DNA from: Alcanivorax sp.
Lineage (GTDB): Bacteria; Pseudomonadota; Gammaproteobacteria; Pseudomonadales; Alcanivoracaceae
Direction of reading: 5' to 3'
Length of the DNA stretch: 64,000 bases
NCBI GenBank assembly: GCA_022565695.1
Contig: JAIUME010000002.1
Location: 282,598 to 346,597, forward strand
Part shown: positions 57,786 through 64,000 of the stretch, one piece after another
Numbering within the stretch: the first letter of the stretch is position 1
Layout of the letters: the number at the start of each line of letters is the position of its first letter
The notes under the pieces: model-generated
Told to the model about the DNA's origin: nothing
Database searches by the model: none
The model's input: only the letters and a program-made list of their open reading frames with translations
Translations under genes and position numbers: made by a program

Positions 57786-58825
57786 TGCTGGTATTGCTCA
57801 ACGAGTCCCCCTACGCCGCTGGCCTGTATTCCGGCCACACCCGAGACCGCCGCTACCAGCACACGCTGGTGGTCAAGGCCAGCTTCCAGTTTGCGCTCGA
57901 CGGCAACCTGGCCTTGCTCCCCTCCCAGCCCCCTGTCGTGCTGGCAGATAGCCACCACGACGATGCCACCTGCAGCAGCCTGGCGCAGGCCAGCGAGATT
58001 GCCCCGTTCAAGCAGGGTGCCGAGTTTTATCTGTTTGGCACCGCCCATGCGCCCACGCAAACGGACATCAGCATGCATGTCAGCATGTCGCTACAGACGG
58101 CACAGCAGCGCTGCCACAAACAGCTGCTGGTGATGGGCGAGCATGAATGGGAAAAGGGCCTGCTGGGCAACCGCCGCGGGCACGCCAAACCCCTTGGCAG
58201 CCTGCCGCTGCAATACGAATACGCCTATGGAGGCTGCCATGAAGACAGTGAACAGCTTGATGATCGCAACCCGGCAGGCCGGGGGTTCAATCCTCGCGGC
58301 TCAGGCCTGCATGATCGGCGCGCGCCGCGTATCGAATACCCGGAGCAGCTGGCGCTGAATCCGTTCAAGCAGGTGCCCCCGGCCGGGTTCGGCCCCCTGC
58401 CGGTGTTCTGGCAGCCACGGCGCGACCGTTTCGGCACCCCCGACAAGAACCCACTGAACGACAGTGGCTGTGGCTGGGGCACGGACGCCCGCCCGAACCT
58501 GCACAATGCCGCCCCGGATGACCAGCAATGGCCCGTACCGCTGACTGGCGGTGAAACCCTCACCCTTGAGGGCTTTTTTGCCGACCACACGAAGCCTGTC
58601 GTTATTACGCTGCCAACACTGGCGCCGGAGATTTATTTGCTGGCATCCAGCCAGCCCGGCAGCCAGACCGAGCGTCTGAGCGCCACCGTCGATACGCTGG
58701 TGATCGACACCGATACGCGCCAGTTAAGCCTGATCGCACGGGTGGGCATCGCCCGCTCGCCGCTGGCCAACACCGCCCATATCTACTTGCCGGACCCCGA
58801 TAAAAAGCAGGAGGCGCAGGGATGA
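57785..58825 (+). CDS. DUF2169 type VI adaptor protein
   Basis: A 346-aa protein of the DUF2169 family, adaptors that help place effectors on the PAAR/VgrG tip of type VI systems. Family features are the opening NESPYAAGLYSGHTRDRRYQ, VVKASFQF, YEYAYGG and FNPRGSGL-type segments, and FGPLPVFWQPR. It is coupled to its neighbours by overlaps on both sides (TGATG upstream, ATGA downstream), so the five genes from 56643 to 63403 form a single unit. Confidence 0.88.
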   Translation: MLVLLNESPYAAGLYSGHTRDRRYQHTLVVKASFQFALDGNLALLPSQPPVVLADSHHDDATCSSLAQASEIAPFKQGAEFYLFGTAHAPTQTDISMHVSMSLQTAQQRCHKQLLVMGEHEWEKGLLGNRRGHAKPLGSLPLQYEYAYGGCHEDSEQLDDRNPAGRGFNPRGSGLHDRRAPRIEYPEQLALNPFKQVPPAGFGPLPVFWQPRRDRFGTPDKNPLNDSGCGWGTDARPNLHNAAPDDQQWPVPLTGGETLTLEGFFADHTKPVVITLPTLAPEIYLLASSQPGSQTERLSATVDTLVIDTDTRQLSLIARVGIARSPLANTAHIYLPDPDKKQEAQG

Positions 58826-59808
58826 GCCTCCTTCCTCATATCAGCGACTACGGTGTGCTGCTGCCTGCCGGCAATCACCCTGGCGCCTTGCTCGCCGCCG
58901 TGCTTGCCGGACAGGCCTGCACGCGTATCGAGGATACGCTGATGGTGCCCACCGCCAACGGTCCCGCCGTGCCCGTTACCGCCCGGGCCCCCACAGCGCT
59001 ACCCGGTCTTCTCGAACACGCCCGCACCCTGCTGGCGCCATGGCAGGACACCCCGGTGTTGCTGGTGCTGCCCGACCCGACACACACCCGATACCGCCGG
59101 CTGCTCGCCGCCCTGGACCCGGCCCTCGGCCCGCACTGCCACCTCACCTCGCCCCGGGAGTTGGCCGAAGCCCTGACGCAGCAGCTGCAACACCTTCACG
59201 CTGGCGAGCACAGCGCTCTCACCGTAATGGCCCTGGATGATCTGCTGACCCAGGATGCCCTGCTGGCATTGAACCAGACCGGCACCCTGCGCACCGACCA
59301 GCAGCCCCTGGGCCGCGCGCCGGCACAGGGCATGGCCTGGTTCCGGTTGCGCACCGACGAGTCCGATCCCGGCACCGGCGACACCGTCATCCGCTGGCTG
59401 GGGCACAGCGCCAGCGAGGAACCCAACGCCGACCAGATTGGCAGTGCACCGCTGCTCGGACTGGCCAACGCCGTAACGCAGTGCCTGGCACACGACGCGG
59501 CCCCGGAGCGCCCGGAAGTGGTGGTACACGCCCGCGCCCAGACGCAGGCAGAACAACTGGAGTGGTATCACGCCCGCCAACGGGTCTGGCCCAACGACCA
59601 GCACCTGCCTGCCATGGAATTACTCTGTCCGGCCCTCACCTGCGGGGATCTTGGCGCCGCCTCCCTGGTGACCGGTGTGGTTACCGCCTGTGAGCGCCTG
59701 CGCTTTCCCCTCAAACCCGCCACCGATGCCCTGGTAGTCGACAGCGCCGAGCAAGGCAGCCGCATCGCATTGGCACTGTCCCGCTCACCGACAAGGAGTT
59801 CATCATGA
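58822..59808 (+). CDS. thiolase-fold type VI cassette protein
   Basis: A 328-aa protein with the outline of a thiolase/beta-ketoacyl synthase fold: short Gly/Ala-rich strands such as GDLGAASLVTGVVTACERL near the C-terminus and a repeated half-fold. The catalytic Cys of true ketosynthases is not evident. Similar degenerate proteins sit between DUF2169 and PAAR genes in type VI islands. The role is unknown; a structural part of effector delivery is plausible. It overlaps both neighbours by four bases. Confidence 0.65.
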   Translation: MSLLPHISDYGVLLPAGNHPGALLAAVLAGQACTRIEDTLMVPTANGPAVPVTARAPTALPGLLEHARTLLAPWQDTPVLLVLPDPTHTRYRRLLAALDPALGPHCHLTSPRELAEALTQQLQHLHAGEHSALTVMALDDLLTQDALLALNQTGTLRTDQQPLGRAPAQGMAWFRLRTDESDPGTGDTVIRWLGHSASEEPNADQIGSAPLLGLANAVTQCLAHDAAPERPEVVVHARAQTQAEQLEWYHARQRVWPNDQHLPAMELLCPALTCGDLGAASLVTGVVTACERLRFPLKPATDALVVDSAEQGSRIALALSRSPTRSSS

Positions 59809-60329
59809 GCAACATTCTGATCAATGGTCGCACCGCCGTGCACGCCAAATCAGGCGGCACCGTCAACAGCCCCGATGTCTGCAAGACACCGCCGTACGGC
59901 TCGCCCTCCACCTTTACCAATGTGGCCGCCTCCAGCGACGCCACCGGCACCGCCAGCACCGTGTTCATCAATGGCCAGCCCGCCTGCCATATGGGCTCCA
60001 GCTTCGCGGTGAGCCAGGGCGATGAAGGCGGCTCCTATGGCGGCACCACCTCTGGCACGCACATGGGCCCCGCTGAATTCATCACAGCCTCCAGCAATGT
60101 GTTTATCGAAGGGCAACCTGCTGTACGGCAAGGCGACATGATGGTGTCCAACAACCGCAACACACCACCCATGCCCCTGCAGCAACCCCCTGCCGGCTTG
60201 CCCAGATCACTACTGGCGGGGGCAACAGCAGAACAGACTCTGGATGATCCCGCTGAGCAACTGCCTGCCGATGATGGCGGCAACAGCAGTGTCTTCAACG
60301 GCCCGGGCGTGCAGGGGGATGACGCATGA
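59805..60329 (+). CDS. PAAR-like DUF4150 protein (type VI spike tip)
   Basis: A 174-aa protein of the DUF4150/PAAR-like family that caps the VgrG spike. The repeated strand motif is visible: GRTAVHAKSGGTVNSPDVCKTP, VFINGQPACHMGS and VFIEGQPAVRQGDMM. The last 50 residues are acidic and unstructured, possibly the contact to the effector encoded next. AAGGAG precedes the ATG. No VgrG or structural type VI genes are in the window. Confidence 0.88.
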   Translation: MSNILINGRTAVHAKSGGTVNSPDVCKTPPYGSPSTFTNVAASSDATGTASTVFINGQPACHMGSSFAVSQGDEGGSYGGTTSGTHMGPAEFITASSNVFIEGQPAVRQGDMMVSNNRNTPPMPLQQPPAGLPRSLLAGATAEQTLDDPAEQLPADDGGNSSVFNGPGVQGDDA

Positions 60330-63300
60330 GCACACTACGCGCCCTGAATGAATCCCAACCGATTCCCGGCCAGGACGATCCAAACCGGCGGCGCCTGTGG
60401 CTGCAACCGCGAACCCCCGGGCGCAAACGCATGTCACTGGTGTTTCACGGGGACCAACGACGCCACCATTACCCGGACGAGATCCTGACGCCCCTGCGCG
60501 AGCGCGGCTATTTCCGCGAGGACGAACCTGGCCACGGCAAATACCTGATCCCCGCTGGCTTCGGCCACACTCAGCGCCGGGACTGCGACCCCGGCGAGAT
60601 CAACACTGAGCTGCACCTGATGCACGTCCGCCCGGTGCGCTTTGCCAGCCTGGAGCCGCTGCGCCTCAGCGACCTGCGCAACGGCTGGCTGTATATCTTC
60701 GTCAACGGCCACCTGTGGCGCGAAGTGCATGTCACTGACGGCAACCTGTTTCACGACATCAACCTGACCCGCTGGCAGGGCCAGCACTACCGCCCCCACC
60801 ACGGCATCGTGCCCGAGGCCCGCTACCTGACCCTGCCACGGCGCCTCAACGGCGAGGCCCCAGTGCTGGAGATCGCTTTCTCCGAAGTCCAGTGGAGCTG
60901 GCACACCGTCTGCCGTATGGGCGGCCTGGCGCCCGATGACATCCGCTTCCTGCCCGACCTGCCGGTGCATGAACCGTGGCAGGGCATTGCCGCCGACGAC
61001 ACCCTGCGCGAACAACGCTGCCAGCGGATTGATCTGGACGCCTACGACGACAGCTGGGACATCAACACCCTGCCGGAGCGCTTCCTGTCTCCCCCGGTAC
61101 ACGTACAACAGCATTGCGCACAGCACGAACACACCGAACACGCCAGCGACACCGAGCTGCACCCCCAGGACGTGAACGGCGGCATTGCCTACCTCGGCCT
61201 GCATGATCCGCTGGCCATCACCCGCGAGATTGCCGAGGACTATCACACCCTGCTGGCCCTGGAAGACACCCTGCTCGAACAGGCCTCCGAAAATGGCGCC
61301 TTCCCGCTGGCCCTGCTGATCCAGAAGCTGGTTGAGGAAGACGGGCGCCGCCACCGCGACAAGCCGCTCGCCGAGCATGTCGATCAGGCCCGCATCGAGC
61401 AGACCCTCAGCGACTGGGAAACCCTGGCCCGCCACCTCCAGACCGAAAAGGAACACCTGGACGAGCGCTTCACCGCCTCCCTGCGCGAGGCCAGCGTGCG
61501 CACCGCACTGGCCGACTATTTCCATAGCGAGCACCCCTTTACCCAAACCCTGGGCGTGATCCACTGGAGCGCCCTGTGCCACCGCCCGGAAACCGAGCAG
61601 CTGTTCTGCTATATCCAGGAAGTGCTAGATGGCCAGGACAGCCTGCTGGCCGTCATGGCCGACCTGCCCGATCCCGTGGTGCACCTGCTGCGCCGCCTCG
61701 CCGGCGACGAACGCAACGAGAGTACCGACGCCATCGAACACGCCCTGACCGATCAGGGCACCGACTACGCCGCCACCCTGGGCATTACCCTGAGCATGCT
61801 GGTGGCCGCCCTGGGCGAGCTGTTTACCCACCACCACACCCAACGCTGGACCAACGTTACCGCCGACAGCCTGGGCAAGGCCGCCACCGCCATCAGCCAC
61901 CTGACCGGCGTCACCGTGCAGGCCCTGCAGGTGCCCTTGGGCCGGGTCATGCCCATGCCCGGCAACCAGCCCCTGCGCCCGGATCAGTTCAAGTTCGTGC
62001 CACAAGCGTTCCAGCGCGCCGTGGACCAGCTGGCACGCAGCCAGGTGTGGCAACTCTGGCCAGAGGGGAAATCCCTGTCGGAGTTCGCCAACAGCCTGGG
62101 CAGCAATCCGCGTTATCAGACGTATGTGTTTCGGGCGCTGACGTTCCTGCATACGGCGAATCTGGCGTTGTCCGTTCGTCATATCTCCAGACACGAACCG
62201 GGCACCCAGGAGCATACCCAAGCCTTGATGGCAGCCGGCGCTGCAACGGGTTCTGCGCTGGCCTTCTTCGGCGGCGAAATGGCCAAGTGGGGAGACAACA
62301 GAACCCAGCGACTGGACCGGCAACGACAACAGTTCGAGCGGCGGATTGCCCGCAGTCGCGCTACTATGTACCGCTATCCAGCCGTAGGGATCGGTAGTGC
62401 CCAGCATAGGATTGCTGCCAGGCATGCAATGATTGCGCAAAAAGGATTAGAAAAGATCACTTCGAGCTCCAGCTTACCAGAGGGTGCCAGATCGCTGGGC
62501 GGCGCTTTAAGAACCATCGGTCTCCGCGGCGGTGGTTTATTTGAAGTCGCACTGGGCGGCTGGCGATTCTCGGAAGGGATATCCACCGACAACCTGAAGG
62601 TGTCTTTTGGCGGCGCCCTTGGGATTGCCGGCGGCGCCATGATGATTGCGGGCTCGCTTGCCTTCGCGTCACTGGGCGTCGGCCTGGTCCTGGTGGGCGC
62701 CCTGATCGTGCTGACTTACCAGCGCAGCGACCTGGAAAAAGCCCTGCGCCACGGTTACTTTGGCACACGCCCTTATCCGCGATTGGGCAGCCCCTTCGAT
62801 GAACCCGAGGAAAACCTGCTCCCGACGGAAACCGGCCTGATGGACAAGCCCATTCCCCTGCTGGACCTGAGCAATGAAATCGACGCCTTCCGCAAACTCT
62901 TCTGTCAGGTCCGGCCCAGCATCGGTATTCACCGCGAATCCCGCCCTGAATTTGTGCCGGCAGGCGGTCGGGCCTCGCCGTCGTCGAACTACATGATTAT
63001 CCGCGCACGCATTGATCTGGTCGGCTACCAGACCGGGGAAAGCGTCCTCAACAATCTGCGCTTACGCATCTACCATCGCCCCGGCTTTATCCCCGGCAAA
63101 TCAGGCAAGGAATACAGCCGCGAAGCCCTCTATGTGCGCCCCCTGATTGATGGTGACGGGGAATACCTCAAGGCTGTGGAGTGCTACCTGCGTGTTCCCC
63201 AAAGCGAAGTTCAGGGTGGCTTTGGGAAGGTCGAGATCGGCGCCCAGCTGGATATGAACGGTGATGGCGAATACCTGATACCGGACTCAGGCTCCGAGCA

Positions 63301-63403
63301 AGACTCAGCCTGGCAGTGGTCTGACACCAGCATCTCCAACTTCGAATGGGAAAACATCCTGCAAACGTCCGAGCACCCCACCGCCAAACCGGAGACGTTC
63401 TGA
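60326..63403 (+). CDS. VasX-like type VI secretion effector
   Basis: A 1025-aa protein. The N-terminal third has the VasX-like region (LRLSDLRNGWLYIFVNGHLW at about 112-131), typical of effectors loaded through PAAR/DUF2169 adaptors. A long helical middle follows. Around residues 758-799 lies a strongly hydrophobic hairpin (GALGIAGGAMMIAGSLAFAS, GVGLVLVGALIVL), fitting a membrane-inserting toxin. The last 200 residues form a separate beta-rich domain. Codon use changes at about 62,090 (residue 588). The target is unknown; pore formation is inference from VasX. Confidence 0.75.
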   Translation: MSTLRALNESQPIPGQDDPNRRRLWLQPRTPGRKRMSLVFHGDQRRHHYPDEILTPLRERGYFREDEPGHGKYLIPAGFGHTQRRDCDPGEINTELHLMHVRPVRFASLEPLRLSDLRNGWLYIFVNGHLWREVHVTDGNLFHDINLTRWQGQHYRPHHGIVPEARYLTLPRRLNGEAPVLEIAFSEVQWSWHTVCRMGGLAPDDIRFLPDLPVHEPWQGIAADDTLREQRCQRIDLDAYDDSWDINTLPERFLSPPVHVQQHCAQHEHTEHASDTELHPQDVNGGIAYLGLHDPLAITREIAEDYHTLLALEDTLLEQASENGAFPLALLIQKLVEEDGRRHRDKPLAEHVDQARIEQTLSDWETLARHLQTEKEHLDERFTASLREASVRTALADYFHSEHPFTQTLGVIHWSALCHRPETEQLFCYIQEVLDGQDSLLAVMADLPDPVVHLLRRLAGDERNESTDAIEHALTDQGTDYAATLGITLSMLVAALGELFTHHHTQRWTNVTADSLGKAATAISHLTGVTVQALQVPLGRVMPMPGNQPLRPDQFKFVPQAFQRAVDQLARSQVWQLWPEGKSLSEFANSLGSNPRYQTYVFRALTFLHTANLALSVRHISRHEPGTQEHTQALMAAGAATGSALAFFGGEMAKWGDNRTQRLDRQRQQFERRIARSRATMYRYPAVGIGSAQHRIAARHAMIAQKGLEKITSSSSLPEGARSLGGALRTIGLRGGGLFEVALGGWRFSEGISTDNLKVSFGGALGIAGGAMMIAGSLAFASLGVGLVLVGALIVLTYQRSDLEKALRHGYFGTRPYPRLGSPFDEPEENLLPTETGLMDKPIPLLDLSNEIDAFRKLFCQVRPSIGIHRESRPEFVPAGGRASPSSNYMIIRARIDLVGYQTGESVLNNLRLRIYHRPGFIPGKSGKEYSREALYVRPLIDGDGEYLKAVECYLRVPQSEVQGGFGKVEIGAQLDMNGDGEYLIPDSGSEQDSAWQWSDTSISNFEWENILQTSEHPTAKPETF

Positions 63404-63405
63404 TT

Positions 63406-64000
63406 ATGCCGATTATCAAGACCGGCCCCCGTATCCTGCACCTTTATCGGCAACTGAAGTCCGGCGAGCCACCTATATTTGAAAATGATGATTTGAGTGT
63501 GATCGGTGATACACCGGAGACCCGTATTACCGCAAGCATCAACACCAGCGAGGCCCAGCTCAAACCCTGGATAAGTCGCTACCAGGACGACAAGCTGGCG
63601 TTCGGCTACAAACCATTCCGGCTTTCCATTGCTGGTAGCGGGTTTATTGCTGTCATTGCAGGGCTAACTTTCCTGATTTCTGCCTTGGCGCATCTGCACC
63701 TATCTCAATTTGGCATTGCACTTTTTCTTATTTCCTCTGGTGCAGTAATGATGTGGCTGGGGGGCTTCTCCCCCTTCCGCCACTTCATTATCTTCGATCG
63801 CCCCAACGGCTTGGTCCATGTCTCCACCCGTCTTCGCTGGTGGAAATATATCAGCCTGCGCTGGCAGGACGCATCCTTTGTTAATGGTCATTGGGTACTG
63901 CCCGACGCCTATAAAACCAAACCGTTACCAACCTATGACATCAAACTGCTGATGCCGCCCACCACACTGCAACGCATGGGCGTGGTCAGTTACAAAGTAC
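63406..64000 (+). CDS. membrane protein after the effector, candidate immunity protein (partial)
   Basis: The frame starts two bases after the effector stop and runs off the window at 198 codons. It has about 70 soluble residues, then two transmembrane helices (GFIAVIAGLTFLISAL, FGIALFLISSGAVMMWL), then FRHFIIFDRPNGLVHVSTR, which resembles DUF6708-type proteins of type VI loci. Placement right after a membrane-acting effector suggests an inner-membrane immunity protein; this is inference. The DNA is more AT-rich than the preceding genes. Confidence 0.65.
   Translation, partial: MPIIKTGPRILHLYRQLKSGEPPIFENDDLSVIGDTPETRITASINTSEAQLKPWISRYQDDKLAFGYKPFRLSIAGSGFIAVIAGLTFLISALAHLHLSQFGIALFLISSGAVMMWLGGFSPFRHFIIFDRPNGLVHVSTRLRWWKYISLRWQDASFVNGHWVLPDAYKTKPLPTYDIKLLMPPTTLQRMGVVSYKV

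Overview
The window is a high-GC (roughly 60-65% by eye), gene-dense chromosomal segment of a gammaproteobacterium. The block nudJ-mnmA-hflD-purB, the PsrA-like operator on a paired acyl-CoA dehydrogenase operon, the cholesterol-oxidase-like GMC enzyme and the phasin suggest an aerobic lipid or hydrocarbon user of the Alcanivorax/Oceanospirillales type. That placement is inference from gene content; no rRNA or marker tree is available here. I recognised no tRNA, rRNA, CRISPR array, insertion sequence or prophage.

Layout. 1-1472: the end of an RluE-like pseudouridine synthase, then moaC-moaD-moaE for molybdopterin on the minus strand. This is the cofactor that the nitrate reductase further along needs. 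1563-7675: nudJ-mnmA-hflD, purB, the ribosomal oxygenase roxA, a GNAT protein and a DUF7931-like protein. 7762-14375: envelope proteins of unknown role (a large lipoprotein with a YwqK/MORN-like partner, a Cys-rich lipoprotein, an orphan secretin-N-domain protein) and a TrmB-like methyltransferase. 14407-21000: malate synthase G, then a minus-strand unit of two acyl-CoA dehydrogenases, an SDR and ttcA. 21224-27537: a diguanylate cyclase, a UPF0149 protein, an AI-2E-family permease, a DUF2914 protein, a small hypothetical protein and a GMC oxidoreductase.

27677-49190 is a complete nitrate-assimilation island. The minus-strand run is nirB-nirD-nasB-nasA-cobA-porin. On the plus strand lie an MFS nitrate transporter and a phosphatase-kinase fusion. 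Two divergent NrtABC-type ABC importers follow, then a NIT-ANTAR nitrate-responsive antiterminator. Four sigma-54 promoters (GG-N10-GC) can be read in the two large intergenic regions. Three of the resulting transcripts begin with an untranslated leader that ends in a strong intrinsic terminator with nine T's before the first gene. Two of those leaders carry a clean hexaloop hairpin with A at loop position 1 and G at position 4, the signature recognised by ANTAR proteins. The island therefore appears to combine nitrogen control (sigma-54/NtrC) with nitrate-triggered antitermination by the protein encoded at 47862-49190.

49355-56318: trhO, a BolA protein, a type-B carboxylesterase, a phasin, an AraC regulator, a geranylgeranyl-reductase-like flavoprotein and malate dehydrogenase. 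56643-64000 (open at the edge): a type VI secretion effector cassette made of a TIGR02270-like protein, DUF2169 adaptor, thiolase-fold protein, PAAR-like DUF4150 tip, a 1025-aa VasX-like effector and a membrane protein that may be its immunity protein. Base composition and codon use shift inside the effector near 62,090, which suggests a swapped C-terminal module.
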